DNA of 64,000 nucleotides from Medicago truncatula (GCF_003473485.1 NC_053045.1:43070494-43134493), one strand, 5' to 3'. Counted from the stretch's first letter, positions 1-12,100 are shown. Numbers and translations are program-made. The notes: generated by a model not told the origin, from the letters alone.

Positions 1-24
1 CTACGAGTGCATTATCTCTGAACC

Positions 25-455
25 TCGATAGTTTTTTGCTTTATTTTTTTTTTCTGCCTCTGCATTTTGACATTTTATTTAGATCTGTGAATGCTGCCTG
101 CATTTGCAACATTGCTGTGATTGAGTCTGTTTATCCAAATCCATACCCGAAAAGCATAGAAGTGGTATCTAGAGCCTAGTTCGAGGGAAGTTCTGTGATA
201 GGTACAACCAAGTTGGGAGATGAGGTTGCTAGAAGTTGCCAATGAAGACACTGCAAGTCTGAAACGGCATTGTGGGCGTAACCAGAGTCTTTACATGACT
301 AAGTCATTAACCAACATAGTTCTGTGTAGTTTGCTTTATTTTTTTCTACTTCTGCATTTAGACACTTTCTTGAAGATTTGTGAATAATGTATGTATTTGC
401 AGTATTGTTGTGATTGAGTCTTTATCCAAATTCATGGCCCAAAAAATCATGACTT
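25..455. repeat. two diverged direct repeat units of about 140 bp
   Basis: A stretch at about 25-165 is repeated in diverged form at about 313-455. Both units run from a T-rich block through CTGCATTT, GACA, a GTGAAT segment and the shared phrase TTGTGATTGAGTCT or its near match, then TTTATCCAAAT. No open frame supports a gene here. The remaining DNA up to about 1000 shows nothing else I recognise. Confidence 0.6.
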
Positions 456-1050
456 GGGAGTGAGAGAAGTAAATTAAAGAGTATGAAAAATGCTGGCTAT
501 GTTGATGCAGGCTGCTCTTACCACAGAGAACACTGGTCCGTCGACTAGGCGTGGCTGATCTATTTGGGGAAGTTGTGTTAGTTAGTTAGTTAATGTTAAC
601 CTTGCGTTGTGCCGGATACCAGATTCAGTCAACATGCATGTTCCAACATTTTGGTTATTGGGTGAGATATTCACATAAATATCTAAACAAAAAAGTATTA
701 CTTTTAAATATACATCTGAAATGTGCATTTGAAAAAATTTAGATCTTGAACTTGCAAATATAAATTCTGACGGTGGCAATCCTAGATCAATGATTTTAAC
801 AACACATGATTGAGTCATTATTTAAAAAATTAAACATTTACATTACATCGAGATACAACTCATAAAAAAAGAGTACAATATCCATATAATCTCTACTATT
901 TTGAATATATTGATGCAGCAACAGAATCTGATCACTCTGTCATCAAACACTAGAAAAAGGCATAATGCCCCATGACATCAGTTTTCTGGGTTTGTTGGGA
1001 CTTGGGAAGAATTTCATAGATAGAGAAGCTTTATAATAATGTCATTGTAT

Positions 1051-1584
1051 CTAGTACCTTTCTTGTGGAGCAGTTTGTCCATTAACAGCACCCGGCTGCT
1101 CGGCTTCGCATTTCCTGCACGGTGATACAAAAGACCTAAACATTTTCTGGCCAAACCATGTTTTTGTGACAGTTTTTCCCTTGTTTTTAAGGTTTCTTGC
1201 TTTGACAAGTTGTTCATGGTATTTCCTTGCTCTACTGCTGGTTTGTTCAATATCAATTTCTAGTAATGATCTTAGGGAACTGACTTGGGGATTGGTGAAG
1301 AAAGATCTGTTTGGTTGAAATGAAATTGCATGTGGCTTAATTTGTCCATTAGAAATCAACATATCAGCAGGTGTGATCTTGAATGGATTGGTAGAAGTAG
1401 AATATAAGTTTGCTTTGATGGTGGCAAATTCAAAATCTGGGTCTGGTTTAGGATTAGGAGCTACAGGGTGATTTTGTTGTTGCTGGTCATGAATAGAAAC
1501 AAGGCCAGCAAAAGAGAATGAATCAGCTGAAATGCTGTCTCTTGCTGCATCATAGTTATCCTTATTTTTTTGAAGTGTACCCAT
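1051..1584 (-). CDS. uncharacterised plant protein, 177 aa
   Basis: This is a single-exon open frame of 177 codons on the minus strand. I do not recognise a named gene. The N-terminal third contains SADSFSFAGLVSIHDQ (about 19-34), then an acidic DPDFEF segment (about 48-53). A conserved-looking block ADMLISNGQIKPHAISFQ follows at about 73-90. This order (FxF segment, then ADxLxSNGxIxP) is seen in several families of small plant regulatory proteins of unknown biochemistry, including DUF1645-like and membrane-associated kinase regulator-like proteins. The second half is basic (RARKYHEQLVKARNLKNKGK, about 118-137), with paired cysteines near 155-158. There is no signal peptide or membrane segment. 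The start is the first ATG of the frame. The gene is probably real because the motifs are intact and no lesion is visible. Function is unassigned. Confidence 0.6.
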   Translation of the reverse strand: MGTLQKNKDNYDAARDSISADSFSFAGLVSIHDQQQQNHPVAPNPKPDPDFEFATIKANLYSTSTNPFKITPADMLISNGQIKPHAISFQPNRSFFTNPQVSSLRSLLEIDIEQTSSRARKYHEQLVKARNLKNKGKTVTKTWFGQKMFRSFVSPCRKCEAEQPGAVNGQTAPQERY

Positions 1585-2570
1585 TGATTTATGACTGAAT
1601 TGGTCATCTAGGTCATATATATAATAAACTCATTGCATGGTGATTATTCGTGTATATACTTAAATAATCTCACATTTTCACATAACGTTTCCTATATGTA
1701 GTCAATTATTATATATATATATATCTCTGCTGGGGTTCAAAAATCCTAATCACGGTACATTAAAAGTATTTTGTTGTGACTGTTCAGTCTTGTGCATGAT
1801 GCTTGTTGATGCATCTAACAAAGTGTGTCCTTAGATGATTTGTTATTTTTCTTGTAATGAGATTGAGATTGTTACTGTTTGATGCATTTTACTGTCGTCA
1901 TTGTGTTTACTACACCTTGGTGGTTAGGAAAGGGTAAAGACAAGTCCATGGCCTGCATTGAATTGAAGTGATTTTAATTCCTTGAAATATATGTAATAAT
2001 AATTTTCTTTCAGCGTATATGCGTATAATTTCCGTGAAGAGCTACTGGTCCAATTGTCTGACCTTTTTATCTTAATATATATGAGTGACCCTTGTTAAAC
2101 TTGGAAAGTTATATCCAATTCTTAGATTATGTAAGCATATGCATGTTTTCCAAAAAAGAGAGTTGAAAAAAGGATATGAGAAAAACGTACGGTCCAATTA
2201 AAGATTGTTGTTTAAGCATAGGGGAGAAACATGGCAAGATAAGTGCCATTAAACTTAAAATATTTCAAAATTTGAAATGAGATGTCCTTTGGCCAACCCC
2301 GTTGATACATATGATTTGATCTTTAGCTTGCATTAACGGTAACTTGGACTCAATTCTAAATTATCTTGTTGCTAATGCTAAACTAACTACTTTATGGGAA
2401 GGTTTTTCTTTTGGCTATGAGAGATAAAGAATCTATCAAGGTTTAAAAAGGGTTGACACAGATAATGAAAACTTCACATCAACAAGAAATTTCATTGCAA
2501 AATCTTATATCTAATTTGAATTCTTATCAATTGGATCTACATTGATTAACTCCTTTAATTAGAGGCGGAG
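1585..2570. other. intergenic, no gene seen
   Basis: AT-rich DNA with a short TA run near 1710-1725 and no coding frame with recognisable content on either strand. It presumably includes the promoter of the minus-strand gene ending at 1584, but I cannot place a TATA box with confidence. Confidence 0.5.
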
Positions 2571-2587
2571 GGACCATTGATATCTTT

Positions 2588-2723
2588 TTTTTTTTTTTAT
2601 CAAGTAGTCATGTGGCTAGATTCACACACATAATGTGTGAAGAAGTGGGAAATCCGGGGTTCGAACCCCGGCCCCTGCACAAATTATCTCTGGTAGCTAC
2701 CAACTGAACTACACTTACGGGAC
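2588..2723 (-). mobile_element. tRNA-derived SINE with 17-bp target duplication
   Basis: The element lies in minus orientation: an oligo-T block (the poly-A tail on the other strand) comes first, and the Pol III B-box-like GGGTTCGAACCCCGG lies near 2658-2672. It is flanked by a perfect 17-bp direct repeat, GGACCATTGATATCTTT, at 2571-2587 and 2724-2740, as expected for LINE-mobilised insertion. The long perfect duplication suggests a fairly recent event. Confidence 0.85.
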
Positions 2724-2791
2724 GGACCATTGATATCTTTATTAGTCGCGGTTTTTCTTTAAATCTTTATAAAAATATCATAAAAATTATG

Positions 2792-3109
2792 GCAAAATTA
2801 CACTTTTAATCCCTTAACTTAATTTCAGGTAACAGTTTGGTCCTTTATCTTTTTTTTTTTTCATTTCAATTTGGTCCTTTTTGTCCATTTTTATATACAT
2901 TTTCAAACTTCAAATCTAATATTCTTATGCAAACATAGACGAGGATCATAGATTTGAAGATTGAAAGACCATAAGAAAATAAAATTATGAATTTTAAACT
3001 TAAAAGTTCATATGAAAATGGACAAAAAGGACCAAATTGAAATGAAAAAAAGATAAAGGACCAAACTGTTACCTGAAATTAAGTTAAGGGATTAAAAGTG
3101 TAATTTTGC
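2792..3109. repeat. MITE-like inverted repeat, arms about 115 bp
   Basis: The left arm begins GCAAAATTACACTTTTAATC and the right arm ends with its reverse complement. The arms share the phrases AACAGTTTGGTCC, AAGATAAAGGACC and AATTTGGTCCTTTTTGTCC. The loop between them is about 90 bp and has no coding capacity. This is a fold-back, non-autonomous element. The flanks (AAAATTATG and AAATTAAGA) are only loosely alike, so the superfamily is uncertain. Confidence 0.7.
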
Positions 3110-3732
3110 AAATTAAGAGTGACAAAGCGAACTGACCTATCTTATTTAGGTCCAAACCACTTTTAACTCAAAAAAAGAGGTTGAATAAACCAACTTAGAT
3201 AGTCGAATTCAAAATATCATCCTGCTCAGCCTCTTGATAGGTTTGCAGGCCAACCTGCCGAATCATTTAATTTTTTCATTCCCATTAATCATAAGAGTTC
3301 ATATTTTATTAATATTATAACCCAATTTTTATTTAGAGTTATTCACATGATTGATTTGTTGTTGTTATTAAAAAAAAAAAACTCTCCAACAACATAATTA
3401 ATAGTAGTGGACAAATAATTTTTTTGTTTTCATTCACATGATTTCTCCCTAAAAACAATAAAAAAAAATAACTCATGGGTAAAAAAAAAAAAAGTGGGCC
3501 AACCCGCCCTGTCTCTACCCTACTTTTTCAACAGGTTAAATGTGGCAAACCAATTTAAGAGGTCGATTTCAAAATATTGATTAAAGCAATCTAAAATAGC
3601 GAGTTAAATGAACTTATTCATTGGGTTTTCCTGCCCCTATTTTTATTTTAAGTATGTGTCACCATTTCCTTCAATTTCATGAAAACAAAAATGACAAAAC
3701 TATTTTTATTTTAAGTATGTGTCACCATTTCC
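3110..3732. other. intergenic with a short direct repeat
   Basis: AT-rich DNA with poly-A runs. A block of about 33 bp containing TTTTATTTTAAGTATGTGTC occurs twice, near 3638-3671 and 3701-3734. The second copy abuts the point where HSP70 similarity stops, so it may mark the breakpoint that removed the HSP70 3' end. Confidence 0.5.
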
Positions 3733-5636
3733 TGTAATTGGTTATTGTAATCAACATTCATTTTGCCGGTGGATTTTTCCTTAGCAGAAACAGTCAAAAT
3801 ACCATTTTCATCGATAGTAAAACAAACATCGTAAGGGTGGCCGCGAGGAGCAGGGGTATGACAAGTAAGAGAAAAGGAACCAAGTAAATTGTTCTCACTG
3901 GCTTTTGTTCTCTCACCTCATAAACCTCAATCAAGGAACTGGATTGGTTATCTTCAACTGTAATAAATTCTTTTCTTCTTGACAGGAATGCAAGTGTTCC
4001 TAGGAATCACCACATTCATGATATCTCCTACTATTGACCTACCAAGAGACAAAGGTGTAACATCCTGTAACACCAACTTTGGAACATTTTTTATGCCTTT
4101 ACTCAACAAAGCAGCCTGAACTGCTGCCCCATAAGCTACAGCCTCATCGGGGTTAATGCTCTTGCACAACTCCTTCCCTTTGAAAAAGTTTTGCAATAGC
4201 TGCTGCACTTTGGGAATCCTAGAAGACCCTCCAACAAGAACAACATCATCTACCCTTGCTCTTGTCCATCTTAGCATCAATGAGACAACTCTCTACGGTA
4301 TTCATACACTCATTAAAAAGGTCTGCATTCATTTCCTCAAACTTGGCGCGATTGATTGATGAAGAAAAATCAATGCCTTGAAATAAAGAATCTACTTCAA
4401 TATTGGCAACAACAAGGAAAGAAAGTGATCTCTTTGCCCTCTAGCAGGCAGTTCTCAAGGCTTTTGAATTCCCACTAATGTCTACTTTGTTCTTTCTCTT
4501 GAACTCTTGTACAAAGTAGTTCACCATTCTGTTATCAAAGTCCTCTCCACCGAGATGAGTGTTTCCGGCAGTGGCCTTAACTTGGAAGACATTATCCTTA
4601 ATAGTAAGTATTGAAACATCAAAAGTGCCACCACCAAGATCGAAGACAAAAATATTTTGTTCTCCAGCACAATCAGATCTCTTGTCAAGGCCATATGCAA
4701 CCGCTGCGGCAGTAGGTTCATTCATTACTCTCATAACATTGGGACCAGCAATAGCACCAGCATCTATAGTGGCTTTTCGTTGAGAATCACTAAAATAAGC
4801 AGGCACAGTAACAACTGCATTCTTAACAGTTGATTCTAAATATGCCTGCAATTTCTCGCATCTTTGTGAGTACCATGGATGATACTTCTTCCGCATAGAG
4901 TTGCTTTTCCTCATCCTTGTACTTAACCGTAATCATGGGTTTGTCATTTACACCGGCAGTGACCTTGAATGGCCATAGCAGTATATCATCTTGAACAATA
5001 GGATCACTAAACTTCCTACCAATTAACCTTTTAGCATCTGAAAAAATAAAATAAAAAATGAACAAGGTTTAATTATGTTGTAGCCACCAAGCACCTCTAC
5101 TTTTGACCGAAAGTGTGTTCGGTGCTTGACACGTGTCAGACACCAACACAACACGGACGCATGAGATTACATTCAATTATGTTATATTTTCAAATAATTA
5201 TTGATGCCTAGGTGTCAGTGTTGTGTCTAATGTCGGTAGCATTGTAGAGACCTAAATTAGGAAATCTGTAAATAGATCTCCATGAACTATAAATATTTTT
5301 AATTGTATAATAATTTGAAATAATTAGGTCTTCAACTGTTAAATGATTTGTAATTAGGTTTTCAAACCTTTTTTAATAAAAGTAGCAGGTTTTGAAACTT
5401 GTAAAGGACAGATAATTGAAATTACCAAATACAGTGTTTTCAAAATTGGCAGCAGCTTGATTCTTAGCAGCATCACCGATCAACCTTTGATCCTTAGTGA
5501 AAGCAATACAAGAAGGTGTTGTTTTGTTGCTTTGATCGTTGTGAATGATTTCGACTCGATAGTGTTGTTCTTGCCATACTGCAACACATGAATACGTTGT
5601 TCCGAGGTCTATTCCGATAGCACGCACATTCTTCAC
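3733..5636 (-). pseudogene. cytosolic HSP70 pseudogene, 3' truncated
   Basis: Exon 1 (5636-5426) starts [21 protein letters not shown], the HSP70 phosphate-binding signature. An intron (5425-5038) has GT-AG ends and sits at the position typical of plant cytosolic HSP70 genes, before [10 protein letters not shown]. Exon 2 carries [36 protein letters not shown] and [14 protein letters not shown]. Lesions: a 2-base loss near 4850 shifts the frame after KMREIA. A nonsense TAG near 4440 follows LRTAC where the family has glutamate, with three residues missing just before it. Another frameshift lies near 3960 at the start of the substrate-binding domain. Similarity then runs through [12 protein letters not shown] and fades near 3733, so most of the substrate-binding domain and the C-terminal lid are absent. 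No functional chaperone can be made. It is a genomic, not processed, copy because the intron is retained. Confidence 0.88.
5088..5255. mobile_element. degenerate hAT-like MITE in HSP70 pseudogene intron
   Basis: It contains GGTGCTTGACACGTGTCAGA and CACCAACACAACACGGAC on the left and the inverted equivalents (GGTGTCAGTGTTGTGTC) on the right. It matches the arms of the clean copies at 29992-30173 and 33018-33209. Its ends are too diverged to read a target duplication, so its limits are approximate. Confidence 0.6.
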
Positions 5637-5639
5637 GTT

Positions 5640-7110
5640 TTCTGTTCATATTAAAGATATAGGGTTTCTACTTTCTTGTGTCGAGACAAAAAAACATGTA
5701 GGGTTTCTTCTTGTTTTCCCCTCACGGACCCTACCTTCTTCAAAAGAAAAATAACCTTGAAACGGTATATATATATATATATATATAGTTTTTGTTTCTA
5801 CAAACTGGAGCTCTCGGTTGTTTTCTCTAGCTCTTTTGAAAAGATAAATGTTTTTCAAATATACTTCATAAAAAATTAAGAGGGGAGAGATTTTGACTCT
5901 AAAAGTAAGTTTGTCTACTTACTCCAAATCTTAGCATTTAATTTTATAATTAGTTAAGGGTTTAGATTGATTAATAATAAGTGATACAACAAGCTTTAAT
6001 TTTCTTTTCTATTGGAGTTAACACTCTTCATTTCAAAATGGCAAAACAGTTAATGCAATTTAATTGGTTGTTTTTTTAAGGATAATTGGTTTTTTTTTTT
6101 TGAAGGATAATTGGTTGTTTTTTTATTCTTGTCCCTTTTTTTTATACACAAAAAATAAACACAGCAAGGAAAAATATAATATAGTTAAATTTTTAAATAA
6201 TTATTATTTTTTGGTTGGTAATTCAATAGTAAAAGATTGAGTGCTTGTAAGAGAAAAGAAAGGCATGACAAACATAGAAAAAGCATATGTGTAAAAGAAA
6301 AAAAAAACATAATTGAATAACAATTTTTCAGTCCTGTATGCCAAGGAGGTGAATGAAAAAAAATAATCAATTAAAATCATTAATTTGTTTTATGATGATT
6401 AGTGTTTAACTACAATAGAGAATAAAATTAAAGTCCATCATATCAATTAAATTTAATAGACTTACTCTTGGAGTCAAAATATCCCCCTCTAAAATTAAAT
6501 TGATACAAAATATAAAAGTAATTGATTTTCCAAAATTACATGTCAACAACGTGATAGTGAAAATATTTTCCAATATCCTATCTAAAAAATAAATACTATT
6601 TGGCCAAGTCATAATTATATTTTTTTTTTTACAAAACCAAATATATATATATTTTTAAATTATATTTGGCCAAGTCATAATTATAAATATATTTTCTTTC
6701 AAAAAAAAATTATAAAAATATTTAAAATCTACTAAAATCAAATATATATTTGCCAATAAAATTTATATTTTTAATAAAAGAAATTAGAGTGAAGGGGCAT
6801 ATCCTAGTTATATATAATTAAAAGTAAATGATAGACGTGAGAAGGCTCATGCTGCACTGGTATTTGCATCCGCAAGATAGACGTGAATTTTATATCTGAT
6901 ATAATTAATTTGCATTTTACCATCGATCGGGTCAAGCAAGTTTGTAGATTGGGAAATTAATAAAAAAAAATAAAAAGCAAAAAAATAAAATAAAAATGGA
7001 ATGGATAAAACTTATGTGATTATTAGGCATTACATGCATTATAATTAGCATTACTTAAAATAGAATAGAATTTCTTACTACATTAGCAAGTTTTAGAGTA
7101 CAAATTCTAA
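5640..7110. other. AT-rich intergenic stretch
   Basis: No gene seen. It contains a TA microsatellite near 5767-5787, poly-A and poly-T runs, and a short direct repeat (TTTGGCCAAGTCATAATTAT) near 6600 and 6665. The open frames here are composed of low-complexity residues. Confidence 0.5.
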
Positions 7111-7111
7111 T

Positions 7112-7951
7112 CTAAACATATCTCCTTGGTTGCCAACTACTAGGACCTCCTGCCATAGCTTCTAGAGAAACCGGTTTCATAATACAATATTCATTTTTAG
7201 AGCAAAAACCAGACCTATTTCTTCTTCTAACAATGTGATCACGATAACCCTGCATGTCCATTGCTATTTTTCTCTCCAAATCATGCCTCTCAAATGACCT
7301 CCTCCTTATATTTTGTCTCCTACAATCAACACTACTTATCCTCTCTTTTTTGTCAGATCTTTTTCTACCTACTGACACTGGAATAGCTTCCAAACCCATT
7401 AACTTTGCCACAACACCTGGTTTACACCAAACCACGTTCTCCCCAGCAACTATTGGTGGAAAACACATAACCTTTTCATCAAGCTTTGGTTCTAAACTTA
7501 TCTCACTACAAACTGATCTTCTTCCTTCTATAGTCCCAAAAGATGACCTATACATGGAATCTCTTCCATCAAGTGAAAACCTTGGGTATTGATTCAAAGC
7601 ATTCCTTGCAGATCTTAATATGTCAGAGTTGTTAACACATGACATCCTTCCCCTTATTCCACTATATTCATTGAGTTTTTCTTTCCTTGCCATCTCTTCC
7701 TCCATTTCTAATTGTAGTATAAGATCTTCTAATGTTGGTGTACTTTGCTTTGAATTTGAGTTGCCACATTGCAAAAAAGGGGAGCTTACCTTGCTGCTTG
7801 TGATGTCAACTTGGCTATGGTTGCCAATCCCATTGCCAATAGTACTATTTTGTTGGTTGAGAGTTGAGGTTGACACATCAGTGTTGCAGAAGGTTCTTAT
7901 GCCTTTCCTCATCTTGGCTCCCAATAAGTTCTTGAGGAGAAAGAATGGCAT
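7112..7951 (-). CDS. VAKLMGLE-motif (DUF3741/TRM-like) protein, 279 aa
   Basis: Single-exon open frame. Residues about 73-92 (TLEDLILQLEMEEEMARKEK) form a short charged helix. Then comes RMSCVNNSDILRSARNALNQ (about 102-121), followed by YPRFSLDGRDSMYRSSF, and the diagnostic VAKLMGLEAIP at about 181-191. In plants the V-x-[RK]-LMGL-[DE]-x-x-P motif marks DUF3741 proteins and is shared with the TON1-recruiting-motif (TRM/LONGIFOLIA) superfamily, which acts on cortical microtubules and cell shape. Most TRM proteins are much longer, so this may be a short DUF3741 protein rather than a true TRM. The C-terminal third is strongly basic (RRQNIRRRSFERHDLERK) and ends GGPSSWQPRRYV. The start at 7951 is the first ATG and is followed by a hydrophobic-basic N terminus. 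No lesions are seen. Cellular role not assigned. Confidence 0.72.
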   Translation of the reverse strand: MPFFLLKNLLGAKMRKGIRTFCNTDVSTSTLNQQNSTIGNGIGNHSQVDITSSKVSSPFLQCGNSNSKQSTPTLEDLILQLEMEEEMARKEKLNEYSGIRGRMSCVNNSDILRSARNALNQYPRFSLDGRDSMYRSSFGTIEGRRSVCSEISLEPKLDEKVMCFPPIVAGENVVWCKPGVVAKLMGLEAIPVSVGRKRSDKKERISSVDCRRQNIRRRSFERHDLERKIAMDMQGYRDHIVRRRNRSGFCSKNEYCIMKPVSLEAMAGGPSSWQPRRYV

Positions 7952-9184
7952 GTTCTAATTTATTATTATTATTACTATCAGTGTATGAGTTATGTTGAGA
8001 GAAAAATGAGGAGATAAGGTGCATCTGCATGAATGAATATTCTGAAAATGGGGTTCTGAGTTTTCTTTAGTAAAGATGAGAAGTTGCTAAACGAAGGTAT
8101 TCAAACGTGAATAGATTGAATAAGGAGCGGTGTACGTGGTGTGGTAATGAATGGAGCATTTGAGTAAAGTGAAATTAGCTGAGTCTTAATAGCTGTCACA
8201 TGATGGATAAGGAAGACTTTCACAGGTTTTTCATTTCTTTGCTGCAAAAGTTGTTTGGGGTGTTTATAGCAAAGTAAAAGGACACCTAATGGACTTTATG
8301 TTACTTTTTGGTTGAGAGAAATGAAGATCATTTATTGGAATCACGGTGGTAGAATGCATGAAAATTAATACTCTAGACTAAAACAAAGAATTCAATCTTT
8401 GTATTGCATATTTGCATGTATTGGTTAGTAGTTAATACTTCAGAAATTCTTGAAGCCATTGCTGCGGTTACCCCTTTGAGCATTTACCACCTTCATCAAT
8501 CCGAGTTCAAGCACTAGTCTATACAGCCTTGCCATTCAATCCATCATCACCGGCTTTCAGTGGCAGAGACTCCATCCATATCCCCAAACCTAGTCATCAA
8601 CAAAGTTACCCTATCAAACAAAGCCAAAATACTCCCAGATGAATGCCTTCTCCTTTTAGCAACACTGTTTCCTTTAATAAATCAAACATATCTACATGGC
8701 TATCAGGCCACCCATGCATTCAAAGTGGATTCGAATCACTCTATAAGAACAAATGCGAGAATATGGAACCGCAAAGGACGATAGCATATCATACAGTCAC
8801 GGATGTGCGTGCACTGGTTAAGAACTTTTACTTCCCGCGCCATTCACAGAGCCTTATAAGTTTATAATTATTAATGAAGTCTGATTTGATTCTAAAAGTA
8901 TATTAACCAAGTTTGTATAAACATAAGCCAATTGTGGTCACATTTAAAGATTACTAAACAGTGAACACAATTTCAGGGTATAAATACGGCTACCCAGAAA
9001 CCTGCATTTTGGCAAATGCACACATGTGGTTCTAATTTACCGTGCACTTAACAAATAGGGTTCACCCCCTTTTTCTGTAATTTGGGGAAAGTATTAAAAT
9101 AAAGAATACAATAAAACAGAGATATTTTAGAGCTCTGTACAATTGAGAGCTTGGCAAAGAAGGATTTGGGTGACTGTTCATCAT
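7952..9184. other. intergenic, no confident gene
   Basis: The upstream part probably holds the promoter of the gene ending at 7951. At about 8450-8830 the DNA is less AT-rich and has interrupted open frames on both strands, which look like a decayed coding fragment. I could not identify it. The part from 8870 to 9184 presumably includes the 3' end of the RING1-type transcript. Confidence 0.4.
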
Positions 9185-12100
9185 TCAGCTTAACCCAACA
9201 ATGTCTGAATTCTGCAACTTCCTCTTGTAAGCCATGACCTGTAAATAACGGGGAGAAAGGTCAGATAACAGGAGAGCAAAGACCGGCACGGTAACAACAG
9301 GAAAAGGAAAATCAATATATGTTTATGTATGTGAATGTAGTCAACTTTGAGAGTTTACCAGATAACCATAGCTGGTATTTTCATAATCTCCCAGCAATTC
9401 AGCCAATGTTTCTTGGTCTTCTAGAACACGTAAATTATCTCTGTCTGGACCAATGGTACTTTCACCTCCTACAATGCTCGCTCGTGGCTTTAGTACCAAC
9501 AACAATTCAACTTCATTGGCAGGCAGTGCAGTTTCATTTGCAACATGCTGTGGATTGAAAACCAATCAGACTTGATAAGAAATAGACTACTAGAAATGTC
9601 TTGTGAGGAAGAGAGAACAACCTTGCAAAGTTCCTTGACTGACATAGTAGGCTTGCAAGTAATGCATGACTCCTCCAAATTTGGCAGTCTTTGCTCATCA
9701 AACGAGACAAGCTTGAGAAAGACAGGCAGCTGAAATAACGTATGCCAAATCAACAATCCTATCAATGTTCAGTACAAGAACTAAAGCAAGAATGATAATC
9801 GCAAACACAACCCATGCAAAATTACAGTAACATGAAATTAACGAACATTTAATTGAATCCAGGGTACAGGTGTAAATGTTACTACAGGATCCCAATTCTC
9901 AAATAGGTTGGGGCAACCTTGAAGGCCAGAGGTTCTAAAAATTTATATGTTGACTAGTATTTAAACAATTACTTCCCAATTCTCAAATAGGTTGGGCAAC
10001 TTGAAGGCCAGAGGTTCTCAAAATTTATATGTTCACTAGTATTTAAACAATTACTACTCGAAAAAAACCCAACTAAGATTGGCACAGATGTTCAAACCTT
10101 CAACTCACACCTTCTGTAAGTTGGGTTAAAGTCCGGAATTCTCTAGTTAGTAGGTTATAATGTAAATCCTCGCTGAGGTTTGTGGTCTCCTTGATCCTGT
10201 ACAAGGGCATGTCTCCCTAATCTTTTTTTTTTTAATAAAAACAATCACAGCTAGGAAAAAGATTTACCTCATAACCATTTGCTGCCAAGCTACTGAGATG
10301 TTCAACCAATTTGGAGATGCGGTTGTTTTTTGCATTCTTTCCATTGACGCGGCTGTGACTCCGGTGACCATTTTTCCCCCAGGAAAGTGTACCAGATGCA
10401 CTTATGATTTCTCTATGTACTTCTGGAGGAGTTTCATCACCAATTCCATCTGGATCAGTAGAGGCAGAATGCCGAGGAAATTGAGTTTCTTGTTCAGCGC
10501 CTTTTTTGCATCTTCTTGGCTGGGTTTCTGTCTGTCCGTCGTCTGAAGATGAGTCCTTTTCCCCATCATTATCATTCATACCATTGTTGTCACTTGATAC
10601 CTGAAAGTCGCCAGCATTTCTAATGTTTCTTCGACGCCTCAGATGTGAAGTTCGATAGTTTCCTTTTGATCTCCTCATAAAAGCCGCTGCTGTTGCTTTG
10701 GCATTTCGTTTCTTACTCAATGCTTCTGATTGCCGTTGTAGCGTTTGAGCAATGGATGCTTGGAACTTGATAAAAAAGATAGAACTCTTGAATTATTAGT
10801 ATCACAAGACAAAGTAAAAAATCTTGCAGATGAGAAGTAACAGTAAACGATGATCAACAACACACTTGATTAATATTGATCATACTTTCACAGTTCACTC
10901 CATAACAAAACTTTGTCCACCGCACAAAAGCATTCAATCCTTTTAAGTATTGAATCCGTTGCGACTGTTGCAAACTAGCACACAATCATAAAGACAAGAA
11001 CTATGATTTGACTATTTTCCCAATGGATATAGACGGAGGGCTACTGCCATCTGTCTGATTTTAATAGCTGCTTATTTAAACAACTGAGACAAAACTAGCA
11101 CCCCACTATAACATGATGATATAACTAATTTGTATAGATGCCCTAAATAATATGTTGGCTTATAGGATATTGCAGTCACATAAAGTGCCACCGTAAGCTT
11201 TTTAAGCATCTAAAACAACATGAATCAAGTTATGTGTGAAGTGAAGAATTTCATCATTTGCACAAATAAGACAGTTTGACTATCAAAATATGTTTTCTTT
11301 GGTGCAATGTCATAATTCACATTTTTTACCTTCTGTAATGTGATAGGAAAATCACTTGATTTTTTTTTTAACTACACATCCATTTTTATAAAGTGTTTGA
11401 GTGAAGTAAGTATCACCTGCTTATGCCGAGTCATCTCATCCTCATGCAAAGCCAATTCCTAGGACAGAACCTTGTTAATTAGTTTTTCATTCAGTGGATA
11501 AAATGTTTTCTTAATGCAAGATGAAATATACAAATTACCTCTTCCTCATACTTGTCAATATCTGGATAGATAGCAGCAATCAAAGCATCATAGTTTGGGT
11601 CGTCTCTCAGTGAGCGTCGGCTAGCACAATGTGTTCGGCAAGCAGGACATTCATTGTTACTGTAGTAAAAATAATGTACAGCTAATAAACCAATACCATC
11701 CCAACTACAAATATGTAAAAAGATAAAGCAGATGGCAGCATGTTGAGGACAAACCCTAGACGCATGGATTTGTCTATGCACTCTCTGCAAAAGCGATGCA
11801 AGCACTCCATTACGGTTCTTGTTTTTCGAATGATGCCTACACATATAATGAAATCAATCATCTCTTAGTACAGTAAACTTATTAGAACAAGTTTTTATGC
11901 ATACAAATCACTATTTGCAGAAATAAATTAAGCAATTCTAGCACCAATTATCAGCTACGTATTACATACCGAGGCAGATAGGACACTGAACTTCCTTGCG
12001 TACATCTGACAATTTTATAGCCACATATCTTCAAATAAACAACAATATAGAGGTATTAGCGAATGTTAGAATAAACTATTTAATGGAGATGGATCATTGC

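Noticed and set aside
8560..8867. Overlapping plus-strand frames as a gene
   Set aside because: No recognised domain and stops in every longer reading; kept only as a possible decayed fragment.
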